64,000 bases of DNA, from the NCBI RefSeq assembly GCF_011764445.1, contig NZ_BLPG01000001.1, forward strand, positions 6,651,001 to 6,715,000, read 5' to 3'. The translations under genes and the position numbers were made by a program. Below the pieces are notes generated by a model, which was not told the origin of the DNA, made no database searches, and was given only the letters and a program-made list of their open reading frames with translations. Origin of the DNA: Phytohabitans rumicis (lineage in GTDB: Bacteria; Actinomycetota; Actinomycetes; Mycobacteriales; Micromonosporaceae). Shown here one piece after another: positions 39,349 to 49,263 of the stretch. Numbering within the stretch: position 1 is the stretch's first letter; every line of letters begins with the position of its first letter.

Positions 39349-39447
39349 GTCGATCAAGGACTTTCGCGTCGATCAAGGGCAAACGGTCGTGAAATGGAGA
39401 TCAAACCACGACCGTTCGCCCTTGATCGACGCGAAAGCCCTTGATCG
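39349..39447. repeat. GATCAAGG palindromic repeat, copy E
   Basis: Core arms GTCGATCAAGGGCAAACGGT and ACCGTTCGCCCTTGATCGAC are nearly perfect; loop GAAATGGAGATCAAACC. Outer GATCAAGGACTTTCGCGTC pairs with GACGCGAAAGCCCTTGATC, making this one of the most symmetric copies. Confidence 0.92.
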
Positions 39448-39487
39448 CCCGGGAGAAGGGCGGGGAGGGGGGATCTATGGTGGTGAC

Positions 39488-39512
39488 TATACTGATTCCG
39501 GAAGTATTCCGG
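39488..39512 (+). promoter_or_regulatory. Promoter -10 and palindromic operator of mannonate dehydratase gene
   Basis: TATACT (39488-39493) is a good -10 hexamer. Directly downstream, CCGGAA-GTA-TTCCGG (39498-39512) is a perfect inverted repeat covering the expected transcription start, suited to a repressor of the GntR or IclR kind. The regulator is not in the window. Confidence 0.55.
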
Positions 39513-39529
39513 TAACGAAGGACGGTCCT

Positions 39530-40738
39530 GTGAAGATCGTTGATGCGCGGGTGATCGTTACCTGTCCTGGCCGTAACTTCGTCACGTTGAAGGTCGTCAC
39601 CGATGACGGCGTCACGGGCGTGGGCGACGCGACGCTCAACGGGCGCGAGTTGGCCGTCGCCAGCTACCTGCGCGACCACGTCGTGCCGGCGCTCATCGGG
39701 CGCGATCCGGCCCGCATCGAGGACACCTGGCAGTACCTCTACAAGGGTGCCTACTGGCGGCGTGGGCCGGTCACCATGAGCGCCATCGCCGCCGTCGACA
39801 CCGCGCTGTGGGACATCAAGGGCAAGGTGGCCGGGCTTCCGGTGTACCAGTTGCTGGGTGGGCGGTCGCGCGCCGGCGTGACGGTGTACGGGCATGCCAG
39901 TGCGGCCACTGTGGACGGTGTGCTGACCGAGGTGGCACGGTTCGTCAAGGACGGCTACCGGGCGGTACGGATCCAGGCCGGCGTCCCCGGGCTGGCCGGC
40001 GTGTACGGCGTCCACATCGGACCCGGCGTCTACGAGCCCGCCGACGCCGCCGTGCCGAGCGAGGCGGTGTGGTCGACCGTGCGCTACCTCAACCATGTGC
40101 CGTCGGTGTTCGCGCGGGTGCGCGAGGAGTTCGGACCGGACCTGCGGCTCGTGCACGACGTGCACCACCGGCTCACCCCGATCGAGGCGGCGCGGCTCGG
40201 CAAGAGCCTGGAGCCGTACGCGCTGACCTGGATGGAGGACCCGGTGCCGGCCGAGTTACAGGAGGGCTTCCGGCTCATCCGGCAGCACACCACCACGCCG
40301 ATCGCGGTGGGGGAGGTCTTCAACAGCGTGTGGGACTGCCAGCGGCTGGTCACCGAGCAGCTGATCGACTACGTGCGGACCACGGTCGTGCACGCGGGCG
40401 GGATCACGCATCTGCGCCGCATCTTCGACCTCGCCGCGCTCTACCACGTGCGCAGCGGCTCGCACGGCGCCACCGACCTGTCGCCGGTGTGCCTGGCCGC
40501 CGCGCTGCACGTCGACATCAGCATCCCCAACTTCGGGCTGCAGGAGTACATGCCGCACGTCGCCGACACCGACGCGGTGTTTCCGCACACGTACCGCTTC
40601 GAGGACGGTTTCCTGCACCCGTCCGAGGAGCCGGGGCTGGGCGTCGACATCGACGAGGACCTGGCGGCGCGGTACCCGTACCGGCCGGCGGCGCTGCCGG
40701 TCAACCGCCTGGAGGACGGGACCCTGCACAGCTGGTGA
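39530..40738 (+). CDS. manD: Mannonate dehydratase (ManD, enolase superfamily)
   Basis: 402 residues from GTG 39530, with GAAGGA seven bases upstream. ManD-type enzymes dehydrate D-mannonate to 2-keto-3-deoxygluconate; some relatives use other aldonates at low rate. Motifs: [91 protein letters not shown] (Mg ligand region), [33 protein letters not shown] and [17 protein letters not shown], ending in a conserved [14 protein letters not shown]. Apparently monocistronic, with its own promoter and a palindromic operator. Confidence 0.92.
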   Translation: MKIVDARVIVTCPGRNFVTLKVVTDDGVTGVGDATLNGRELAVASYLRDHVVPALIGRDPARIEDTWQYLYKGAYWRRGPVTMSAIAAVDTALWDIKGKVAGLPVYQLLGGRSRAGVTVYGHASAATVDGVLTEVARFVKDGYRAVRIQAGVPGLAGVYGVHIGPGVYEPADAAVPSEAVWSTVRYLNHVPSVFARVREEFGPDLRLVHDVHHRLTPIEAARLGKSLEPYALTWMEDPVPAELQEGFRLIRQHTTTPIAVGEVFNSVWDCQRLVTEQLIDYVRTTVVHAGGITHLRRIFDLAALYHVRSGSHGATDLSPVCLAAALHVDISIPNFGLQEYMPHVADTDAVFPHTYRFEDGFLHPSEEPGLGVDIDEDLAARYPYRPAALPVNRLEDGTLHSW

Positions 40739-40865
40739 GCACCTGCGGCGCCAACGCCGATAGCAGCTCGCCGCGCCGGACCATCGAACCACCCTAACGG
40801 GGCACTGCCCGGCGTTGTCCGGTCACGCTACGGTGTCGCGCATAAGCAGCCGGCCAGGAGGCCAT

Positions 40866-43800
40866 GTGGGCGAAGCGGACGAGGCGGTGGTACAGGCCGC
40901 GACCGGGCGGTACGCCGCGAGCGGTGATCCCGGCGTACTCCAGGATCCGGTGGCCGTCGTCGCCGCCGCGCGACTGCTCCTGGAGGTGTCCCGCCGCAGC
41001 GAGCAGATGGCCCGGCTGGGCGCCGAGGAGCTGCGTCTCATGGGGACGCTCGTCTCCTGGCAGCGGGCCCGGGCGGAGATCGCCCCGGAGGCGGCCGAGG
41101 AGGACGAGTGGGCGACGACCCTGGCGTACCTGCGTCTGATGGCGGCCGCGGACGCCGGGGCCATCCCGCGCGACCTGCTTGACATCGCCCGGTCGGCGGA
41201 GGAGATCCCGGACCTGGACGACGTCGGCACGGTCTTGCACTGCGCGGCGTTGCCGGCGATGGCGGTCGTGCTGAGCATCGGCCTGGTCGACCTGCTGCCC
41301 GAACTGCTCGCCCTGCAACGGCGGGCGGCCACCGTGATCGGCGGGCAGGAGCCGTCACGCCCGCCCTGCCTGTCCAACCTCGCGCTGATCCTTCGCATGC
41401 ACGGCATGATGCTCGGTCAGGCCGAGTACATCACCGAGTCGGTGTCGTGGGCCCGCCTGGCGGTGGAGGCGATGCCCGCGGACCAGCCGATGCGGTTCGC
41501 CATGATGGCGAACCTCGCGCTCAACCTGACCGCCGCCGCCGAGAACCTGGGGCCGCAGCCCGCGGAGGAGGCCGTGACCTGGGCCCGCGCCGCGGTCGAC
41601 GGGATCGCGCCGGATTCGCCGAACCCCGCTCTGGCACACGACGCGCTGGGGCTCGCGCTGCTGCGTCGCGGCATGTTCAGCGGCACCTTCGACGACCTGG
41701 CGGAGTCGGTCGACCAGCACCGGCGGGCCGTGGCGCTGACGCCGCCGTACGCCCCGCAGCGCGGGAACATCCTGGCCAACCTGGGCAACGCGCTGCTCGT
41801 CGCGAACGCCATGGAGCCCGAGTCTGCCGACCACGATGCCGGCGTCGCGGCGTTCCGGGAGGCCATCGACACCGCACCGGACGGCCACGGCGACGTGCCG
41901 GTCTGGATGTACAACGAGGCCCGGGCGCTGGACCAGCGTGGCCGGTTCACCGGCTCCGCGGCGGACCGGGCCGCGGCGATCGAGCGGATGCGCGAAGCGA
42001 TGGCGCTGGTCGACGAGAGCCGGGACGTCTGGGCGGCCGGCCGGGCCCTGCTGGCCACCTGGTCCGCGGAGGCCCACCAGGTCCGGGGCGAGGCGGACGA
42101 CCCGGATCTGATCCGGCAGGCGCGGGCCGCTTTGCAAGCCACCCGCCGGGAAAACTTCCGCTGGCCGCAGCGCGCCTCCGACCTCGCTGACCTGCTCGAC
42201 AACCGGTACCTGCAGACCGGCGACGGCGCGGCCCTGGACGAGGCGGAAGGGCTGCTGCGCGAGGCGTTGCTGCGCAGCCAGGAGCTGGGCGACGAGCTGT
42301 CCCGGCAGGAGCGGGCCGAGCTCGCCCGGATCCTGCTGCGCCAGTGGGACCACACCGGGCGCCCGGAGGCCGTGGCGGAGGCGGTCGAGCTGCTCCGCGC
42401 CGTGGCCGACGCCGTGGAGCCGGGCGCGCTCCTGGTGGGCGAGCTGCAGCTGATCGGTGGCGCGTACAGCGCGAAGTACGAGCTGACCGGCGCGCCCGAC
42501 GACGTCGCCGCGGCCATCGCCGCGTACCGTGATGCCCTCGCGCTCGCGGACGAGGGCGATCCCGAACGGGCCCACCGGCTGGACACCCTCGCGATCACCA
42601 TCATCATGCGCTACCGGCGGGACGGCGCCGAGTCCGATCTGCGGGAGGCGGTCGCGCTCAGCCAGGAGGCGGTCGACACCCTCCCGGACGGCGATCCCGC
42701 TCAGCGGACCCTGCTGATGAACCACGCCCACCTGCTCGGCCTGCGCTACTTCACCGGCGGCGACCCGGCGGACCTTTCGGCGGGGATGGAGGCGGCCCGG
42801 CGCGCCAGCGCGATCCCGCTGTCGTCCCGGACCGCCGGCGTCGAGGCGCACACCTCGAATCTGCCGCAGGGTCTGGTGGAGCACTACGTGCGGACCGGCG
42901 ACCTCGCGATGCTGAACGAGGCCATCACCGTCCTGCAGGAGACGCTGGCCGGCCTGCCGCCGGGCCATCCGCACCACACCGGCGCGCTGTCCGATCTGGG
43001 GTACGCCCTGCAACTGCGCTACCAGGCGACCGGCGACCAGGAGGACCTGTCGGCGGCGCTGCGCGTCGGCCGGGCGTCGGTCGACGCGACCGGGCCGGAG
43101 CACTTCCAGCGCACCGCCCGGGTGCTCAACTACCTGGCGTCCGTGTGGGCCCGCTACCAGACGTCGGGCGAGTACGCCGTGCTCGACGACGGGGAGCGGA
43201 TGGCCGCCGAGGCGGTGCGCACCCTCCCCGCGGGCGCGCCGGAACGGTCCCGGCTGCTCTCGGCGTACGGCACGCTGCTGCACGCCAGGGCGGAACGCAC
43301 CGGCGACTCCGACGCGTACGCCGACGCGTCCCGCGTGCGTGCGGAGGCACTGGAGGCCACGCGTCCGGGGCGCCCGGCCGCGACACCCTGGCCAACGGGC
43401 TCGGCGTGACGCTGCTGCACCTGGCCGGGCGGACCGACGATCCGGAGCTGCTCGACCGGGCGGTGGCGGCGTTTCAGGTCGCGGTGGAGGAGATGCCGGA
43501 GGCGCATCCCGAGCGCGCGCTGCGCTGGGGCAACCTCGCGCTGGCGCTCGCCATCCGGGTGGCGTCGCAACCGGAGCAGGGGTCGCCTTGGCGGGCCCGG
43601 CTGGCGCTGCGGCGGGCGCTTGAGGAACTGCCGTCCGGACACCTGCAGCTGTCCAGCATGCTGAACGCGGTCGGACTGGCCGCCGGGCTCCTCGACTCCG
43701 ATCGGGAGGAGGCCGTGCGCCACCTGCGGGCCGCCGCCGAGCAGCCCACCGGCCTGCTGGAGGTACGCGTGCGGGCCGCCGGCGGCTGGGCCGACCACGC

Positions 43801-45328
43801 CCGTGCGGCCGGCGACGTGCCGAGCGCGCTGGCGGCGTACCGGCTGGCCCTGGAGCTGCTGCCCCGGCTCGCCCCGCGCACGGCCGGCGCGGTGGACCAG
43901 GAGTTCTGGCTCGCCGAGCACAGCGGCCTGGCCGGCGCCGCGGCCGCCTGCGCGCTGGACATCGGCGACGTCACCGGCGCCGTCGAGCTGCTGGAGCAGG
44001 GGCGCGGCATCGTGCTGTCGTACGGCCTGGACACCGGCGGCGACCTGGGCCGGCTGCGCGACGCCGACCCGCAGGCGGCCGCCCGCTTCGAGACGCTCCG
44101 GGGGAGCATGGTCTCGGCCTCGACCGGGACGGCCCCACTGCCCGGCGAGCCGACCGTCGTGCCCGACATCGGCGACATCCTGCGGCTGTCCCGGGAGTGG
44201 GACAAGCTCCTGGCGGAGATCCGGGCCAAGCCCGGGTTCGGCCGGTTCCTGCTGCCGCCGGCGGCCGCGGATCTGCTGCCGCCCGACGCGTCGAGCACCA
44301 CCGTCATCCTCACCGCCGCCGCGACCCGCTGCGACGCGCTGATCCTGCGCCCGTCGGGCGTGACCGCGCTGCCGCTGTCCGGCCTGGACTACGAGGCCGT
44401 CCAGGGCCTGCGGGCGCAGGTGCACCAGCTGGGCGCGGTGATCTCCGCCGGTGCCGAGGCGGACGTCGGCGAGCACGTCGCCGCCGAGGAGGGCCTGCGC
44501 GAGGTCCTCGCCCGGCTCTGGCGGGACGTGGCCGCGCCCGTCCTCGACGCGCTGGGCCATGCCGGGCCACCCGCCGGCGCGTGGCCGCGGGTGCACTGGG
44601 TGACCTGCGGCGGGTTCGCCGGGTTGCCCGTACACGCGGCGGAGGATCCGGCCCTCGGCGCCGGCGCCGCCGTCGTCGAGCGGGTGGTGTCGAGCTACGC
44701 GCCCACCGCCCGGGTGCTGGAGCACGCCCGGCGGTCCACCGTCCACAGTCGACTCGGCCGGCGCGTGCTCATCGTGGGCAGCGACGCGTCCGGCCGGTTG
44801 CCGGCCATCGAGGCGGAGGTGGCCGGGCTTTCCGGGCGGTTCGCGGCCGCGACGGTGCTCAAGGGGCCTTCGGCGACGCCGGAACGGGTGCTGCGCGCAC
44901 TCGCCGAGGTCGACGTGGCCCACCTCGCCTGCCCGGCGATCAGCGACGAGGCCAGCCCGGCCCGGAGCCGGCTGTTGCTGGCCGGCGGTGGCCTGACGGT
45001 CGGCGACGTGGGCCGGATGAGCCGGGTGCCGGCCCGGCTCGCGTACCTCTCCGCCTGCTCCACCGCACAGACCAATGTGGACCGCCTTGCCGACGAGGCG
45101 ATCCACGTCGCGTCGGCCTTTCACCTGGCCGGTTTTCGCGGCGTCGTCGGCACGCTCTGGCCGGTCGCGGACACGGTCGCGGCGGACCTGGCGGCCGACT
45201 TCTACGAGCATCTGGTCTGGGCGTGGGACGATCCCGCCGGGGCGGTCCACGAGGCCGTCCGCCGCCGCCGGGCCGCCGCACCCCTGCTGGCCCGGGACTG
45301 GGCCAGCCTCGTCCACGTCGGACTGTGA
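40866..45328 (+). CDS. Giant TPR-CHAT protein (one-base frameshift)
   Basis: About 1487 residues after repair. GTG 40866 has a perfect AGGAGG (40856-40861). Residues about 100-1000 are degenerate TPR-like helical repeats with recurring LEEAV/DLAESVDQHRRAV/DLSAALRVGRASV patterns spaced about 45-50 residues. The C-terminal about 330 residues form a CHAT (caspase-like) domain: ILRPSGVTALPLSGLDYE, CGGFAGLPVHAAED, SYAPTARVLEHARR, VAHLACPAISDEASPARSRL, LAYLSACSTAQTNVDRLADE and GTLWPVADTVAADLA. The catalytic Cys is present, but the family HxACHx motif reads HLACPA, so the expected His is Pro. The frame breaks at G-run 43367-43370; one added G restores PGRDTLANGLGVTLLHLAGR. First gene of a three-gene operon. 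Confidence 0.87.
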
Positions 45329-45340
45329 CAGGAGGACCCC

Positions 45341-45787
45341 ATCAGCAACGCCGAGCACACCGACGAGGCACAGCGGCTCACCGCCCTGCTGTGCGGGGCA
45401 CTCCCGTACCTGGTGCGGGCGGCCGAGCGGGTCGACCGCGAGGGCGGTGGCCCGGATCCCGGGTACGACGGCGGGTGGCAGGCCCGGGTGGCCGCGCTGC
45501 GCCGCCTGTTCACCATCGGTACGGCGGTGCCGCCCGGCGCCCGTGCCGAGCTGCTGGCGATCAAGGACGCGCTGGGCGTACCGATCCCGGTCCCGCACCG
45601 GAGCGAGCAGCCGGGGATGATCGACCGGCCGGACCGCAACCGGCTGCCGATCGGGCTCGCCGGGCACCCGGTCGTCGACGTGTTCGGTTGCCCGCACGGC
45701 CGGTGCGACCGCTGGTGGCGCAACCGTCCGGGCACCCCACCCGCCCGCTGCGAGCTGTACGGCGGCCAGCTCACCCTGAGCCCGTGA
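45341..45787 (+). CDS. Small Cys-motif protein of the CHAT operon (apparent ATC start)
   Basis: About 148 residues if it begins at the ATC at 45341, which follows AGGAGG (45330-45335) by five bases and is 12 bp after the CHAT stop. The first standard in-frame start is GTG 45413, which would give 124 residues and lack a ribosome binding site. The early part (AEHTDEAQRLTALLCGALPYLV) has normal codon bias, supporting translation. The C-terminus carries a compact Cys/His motif, VFGCPHGRCDRWWRNRPG followed by PPARCELYGGQLTL, suggesting a small zinc-binding knuckle. Function unknown. Its place between the TPR-CHAT and membrane genes suggests an adaptor or regulator. Confidence 0.72.
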   Translation: MSNAEHTDEAQRLTALLCGALPYLVRAAERVDREGGGPDPGYDGGWQARVAALRRLFTIGTAVPPGARAELLAIKDALGVPIPVPHRSEQPGMIDRPDRNRLPIGLAGHPVVDVFGCPHGRCDRWWRNRPGTPPARCELYGGQLTLSP

Positions 45788-45797
45788 GGGGCCCGGC

Positions 45798-46724
45798 ATG
45801 ATCGGTCTCCTCGGCGAGGTCGGCAAGGGCCTCGCCGGCCGGCTGTCGGCCGCGGTCGCCCTGCCCGGGCTGCTCTTCCTCGGCGCGGTCTACCTCGCGG
45901 CCGGCGTGGCCGGCTGGCACCCGGGCGACGGCCTGAGCGGGGTCTTCGGTGCGCACGGGTCGGCCCTGGACCTGGGCGCCTTCGTGGCCTGGAGCGGCGC
46001 CCACCTGAAGAGCCTGCAGGACGCGGGCACCGCCGCGATCGCCGTCACGGCCGTGGCGGTCTTCCTGCTCGCCCTCGCGGCCGCGCTGGCCGCCCAACTG
46101 GTCGGCTGGGCGATCCAGCGGATGTGGCTGGGGAGCCTGCCGTTCGCGGGCGCCCTCACCCGGCGCCGGGCGGACCGCTGGCGGGCCGCCGACGAGCGGC
46201 TGGACGAGCCGGCACGGCAGATCCGCGCCGGTGAGCAGCCGGACGAGGCGCGCATCGCGGAGCTGTCCGCCCGGCGCAACGAGATCGCCCTGCACCCGCC
46301 GCGGGCGGCGACGTGGATGGGCGACCGGCTGCTCGCGGTGGAGAGCCGCGTGCACGTGACGTACGGGCTGGATCTGGCCTCCGCCTGGCCGCGGCTGTGG
46401 CTGGTCGCCTCGGACGCCGCGCGGGCCGAGTTCGGGCTGGCCCGGGACGCGTTCGACCGCGCCGCCCGGCTCGGCGGCTGGGGCATCCTGTACGGCCTGC
46501 TCGGGCTGGCCTGGTACCCGGCGCTCCTGATTGGGGTGGCCACCGAACTGGTGGCCTGGCGGACCGCCCGGCTGGGCGCGGACCGGCTCGCCGAGGCCAC
46601 CGAGGCGATCGTGGACCTGCACGTGCACGACCTCGCCGAGCAGGTCCACGTGTCGCCGCCGGCGGGCGTCTTCGACCCGGAGACCGGCCGTACGATCACC
46701 CGGCTGCTGCGCAAAGGGGCTTGA
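45798..46724 (+). CDS. Membrane protein of the CHAT operon
   Basis: 308 residues. ATG 45798 is preceded by GAGGGG, 10 bp after the small gene. It has a hydrophobic N-terminal segment (about 18-40), a second strongly hydrophobic helix (about 76-104, ending LVGWAIQRMW), a central charged helical region (RRADRWRAADERLDEPARQIRAG) and a further hydrophobic hairpin near 228-255 (LGGWGILYGLLGLAWYPALLIG). The C-terminus (VDLHVHDLAEQVHVSPP) is soluble. No known domain recognised. In a CHAT operon a membrane component could be the executioner or its target, which is speculation. It ends three bases from the stop of the convergent sthA gene. Confidence 0.8.
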   Translation: MIGLLGEVGKGLAGRLSAAVALPGLLFLGAVYLAAGVAGWHPGDGLSGVFGAHGSALDLGAFVAWSGAHLKSLQDAGTAAIAVTAVAVFLLALAAALAAQLVGWAIQRMWLGSLPFAGALTRRRADRWRAADERLDEPARQIRAGEQPDEARIAELSARRNEIALHPPRAATWMGDRLLAVESRVHVTYGLDLASAWPRLWLVASDAARAEFGLARDAFDRAARLGGWGILYGLLGLAWYPALLIGVATELVAWRTARLGADRLAEATEAIVDLHVHDLAEQVHVSPPAGVFDPETGRTITRLLRKGA

Positions 46725-46727
46725 TGG

Positions 46728-48131
46728 TCAGGCGCGGAGGCGGTCGATGCTGCGCATCTTGTTCATCGCGTCCAGCGCCGCCACCTTGTACGACTCGGAC
46801 AGCGTCGGGTAGTTGAAGACCGTGTCGACCAGGTAATCGATCGTGCCCTTGCAGCCCATCACCGCCTGACCGATGTGGACGATCTCGGTGGCGCCGGTGC
46901 CGAAGACGTGCACGCCCAGCAGGGTGCGGTCGTCGGGGGAGACGAGCAGCTTGAGCATGCCGTACGAGTCGCCGATGATCTGGCCGCGGGCCAGCTCGCG
47001 GTAGCGGGCGATGCCGGTCTCGAACGGGACCCGGCTCTCGGTCAGCTCGTCCTCGGTGCGCCCGACGAAGCTGATCTCCGGGATCGTGTAGATGCCGATC
47101 GGCTGCAGCTCGTGCATCGCGTGCACCGGCTCGTCGCAGGCGTGGTGGGCGGCCACCCGGCCCTGCTCCATCGAGGTGGACGCCAGCGCCGGGAAGCCGA
47201 TCACGTCGCCGACGGCGTAGATGTGCTCGACCTCCGTACGGAAGTTCTCGTCGACCTTGATCCGGCCGCGCGCGTCCGCGCTGAGCCCGGCGACCTCCAG
47301 CGCGAGCTGGTCGGCCATGCCCTGCCGGCCGGCGGAGTACATGACGACGTCGGCGGCGATCCGCTTGCCGCTCTCCAGGACGGCGATCGCGCCGCGCGGG
47401 TGGTGCTCGACCGCCGCCACCGTCTCGCTGAACCGGAACGTCACCGACAGGTCGCGCAGGTGGTACTTGAGCGCCTCGATGATCTCCAGGTCGCAGAACT
47501 CCAGCATCCGGTCGCGCCGCTCCACGACGGTGACCTTGGTGCCAAGTGCGGCGAACATCGACGCGTACTCGATGCCGATCACGCCGGCGCCGACCACGAC
47601 CAGGGACTGCGGGACGTGCTGGAGGTTGAGGATGCCGTCCGAGTCGATGATCGTTCGCTCGTCGAACTCGACCGACGCGGGGCGCGCGGGCCGGGTGCCG
47701 GCGGCGATGACGATCTTCTCGCCGGTCACCTTCTGCTCCCGCCCGGAATCGTCCAGCACGCGCAGGGTGTGCGGGTCGGTGAAGCTGCCGGTGCCGGTCA
47801 GCAGCCGGATCCGGTTGCGGGCCAGTTGGCTGCGGACGACGTCGATCTCCCGCCCGATGACGTGCTGGGTGCGGGCGGTCAGGTCGTCGACCGTGATGTC
47901 GTCCTTGAGGCGGTAGCTCTGGCCGTACATCTCCCGCTGGCTGAGGCCGGTGAGGTACAGGACCGCCTCGCGGAGCGTCTTGGAGGGGATGGTGCCGGTG
48001 TTGATGCACACCCCGCCCATCATGTGCCGGCGCTCGATGATTGCGACCCGCCGGCCGAGCTTGGCGGCGGCTATGGCGGCCTTCTGACCACCGGGGCCCG
48101 AGCCCAGGACGAGCACGTCGTAGTCATACAC
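46728..48131 (-). CDS. sthA: Soluble pyridine nucleotide transhydrogenase
   Basis: 467 residues from GTG 48131 ([20 protein letters not shown]). A flavoprotein disulfide reductase-like enzyme interconverting NADPH and NADH. The FAD motif [17 protein letters not shown] and NAD motif [20 protein letters not shown] are clear. The active-site segment reads [19 protein letters not shown] with only one Cys, which separates SthA from lipoamide dehydrogenase and mercuric reductase (C-x4-C). The C-terminal dimerisation domain has [16 protein letters not shown] and [23 protein letters not shown]. Divergent from the MBL gene. Confidence 0.93.
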   Translation of the reverse strand: MYDYDVLVLGSGPGGQKAAIAAAKLGRRVAIIERRHMMGGVCINTGTIPSKTLREAVLYLTGLSQREMYGQSYRLKDDITVDDLTARTQHVIGREIDVVRSQLARNRIRLLTGTGSFTDPHTLRVLDDSGREQKVTGEKIVIAAGTRPARPASVEFDERTIIDSDGILNLQHVPQSLVVVGAGVIGIEYASMFAALGTKVTVVERRDRMLEFCDLEIIEALKYHLRDLSVTFRFSETVAAVEHHPRGAIAVLESGKRIAADVVMYSAGRQGMADQLALEVAGLSADARGRIKVDENFRTEVEHIYAVGDVIGFPALASTSMEQGRVAAHHACDEPVHAMHELQPIGIYTIPEISFVGRTEDELTESRVPFETGIARYRELARGQIIGDSYGMLKLLVSPDDRTLLGVHVFGTGATEIVHIGQAVMGCKGTIDYLVDTVFNYPTLSESYKVAALDAMNKMRSIDRLRA

Positions 48132-48179
48132 ACCGTCATTCTCGCAGGATTCGGTTACCAGAGCCTTACGAGTAATGGC

Positions 48180-48185
48180 TACGGT
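48180..48185 (+). promoter_or_regulatory. -10 element of MBL gene (leaderless)
   Basis: TACGGT six bases upstream of GTG 48192, in the 60-bp divergent region with sthA. Confidence 0.55.
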
Positions 48186-48191
48186 TACCTG

Positions 48192-49217
48192 GTGAGATTC
48201 ACTCCTGCGGCGTTCGGCGGCCGCCCGGACGGCGACCGGATGGGCCGGTCCGCCCGATACCGGGACGGCCGCTTCCACAACACGGTGCCGGCGACCACGC
48301 TGACGCCGGGCACCGCCCCAGGGGCGATGCGCGAGTTGATCTTCGGCAAGCAGCGCCGGCGACCCTCCGGCCCGGTGCCGCTGGTCACCCCCGGTGCGGC
48401 GCCCGCCGACGGGCTCCACGTGACCTGGTACGGCCACGCGTCCACCCTGATCGAGATCGATGGCCGGCGGGTGCTCTTCGACCCGGTGTGGAGCAAGCGG
48501 TGCTCGCCGTTCCAGTTCGCCGGGCCGCGCCGGCTGCACCCGCCGCCGATCCCGCTGGACCAGTTGCCCGCCCTGGACGCCATCGTCATCTCGCACGACC
48601 ACTACGACCACCTGGACATGCCCACGGTGCGCTCGCTGGTACGCACCCAGGAGGCGCCGTTCCTGGTGCCGCTCGGCGTCGGCGCGCATTTGGACCGCTG
48701 GCGCGTACCCAAGGATCGGATCGTCGAACTGGACTGGGACGACGGCGTCGAAGTGTCCGGCCTGCGCTTCACCGCGACGGCGGCCCGGCACTTCTCCGGC
48801 CGGGCGTTCGCGCGCGACCGTACGCTGTGGGGCTCGTGGGTGGTCAGCGGCGGCGACCGGTCGGTCTTCTACACCGGCGACTCGGGCTACTTCGACGGGT
48901 ACGCCGCGATCGGCGAGGCGCACGGCCCGTTCGACATCAGCCTGATCCAGATCGGCGCGTACAGCCCGGCGTGGCCGGACATCCACATGACGCCGGAAGA
49001 CGCCGTGAAGGCCCACGTCGACCTGCGCGGCGGCCTGCTGCTGCCGGTGCACTGGGCCACGTTCAACCTGTCCTTCCACGCCTGGAGCGAGCCGGCCGAC
49101 CGGCTCTGGCGGGAGGCCAAGGCGTACGACGTGAGCGTGACGATCCCGCGCCCCGGCGAGCGCGTCGACGTCTCCGACCCGCCCACAGTGGATGGCTGGT
49201 GGCAACCGCTGAGTTGA
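48192..49217 (+). CDS. Metallo-beta-lactamase fold hydrolase (NAPE-PLD/UlaG-like)
   Basis: 341 residues from GTG 48192. Zinc-binding motifs: [29 protein letters not shown] (HxHxDH-type, here HDHYDH), [21 protein letters not shown] and [18 protein letters not shown]. The N-terminal [13 protein letters not shown] and [14 protein letters not shown] region match the bacterial family related to N-acyl-phosphatidylethanolamine phospholipase D. The substrate could be a phospholipid or another phosphodiester and is not settled. No signal peptide, so cytoplasmic. Leaderless promoter. Confidence 0.88.
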   Translation: MRFTPAAFGGRPDGDRMGRSARYRDGRFHNTVPATTLTPGTAPGAMRELIFGKQRRRPSGPVPLVTPGAAPADGLHVTWYGHASTLIEIDGRRVLFDPVWSKRCSPFQFAGPRRLHPPPIPLDQLPALDAIVISHDHYDHLDMPTVRSLVRTQEAPFLVPLGVGAHLDRWRVPKDRIVELDWDDGVEVSGLRFTATAARHFSGRAFARDRTLWGSWVVSGGDRSVFYTGDSGYFDGYAAIGEAHGPFDISLIQIGAYSPAWPDIHMTPEDAVKAHVDLRGGLLLPVHWATFNLSFHAWSEPADRLWREAKAYDVSVTIPRPGERVDVSDPPTVDGWWQPLS

Positions 49218-49263
49218 TCTGGCCGCAACACCGCCGAAAAGTGCGGTGCAGAGGATCTTGGGC

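Larger units (their letters stand above)
39061..39529. other. Intergenic region with two palindromic repeats and a promoter
   Basis: A 469-bp region holding GATCAAGG copies D and E, a separate hairpin (39264-39299) between them, and the promoter/operator of the ManD gene (39488-39529). ORFs through it only translate the repeats. Confidence 0.8.
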
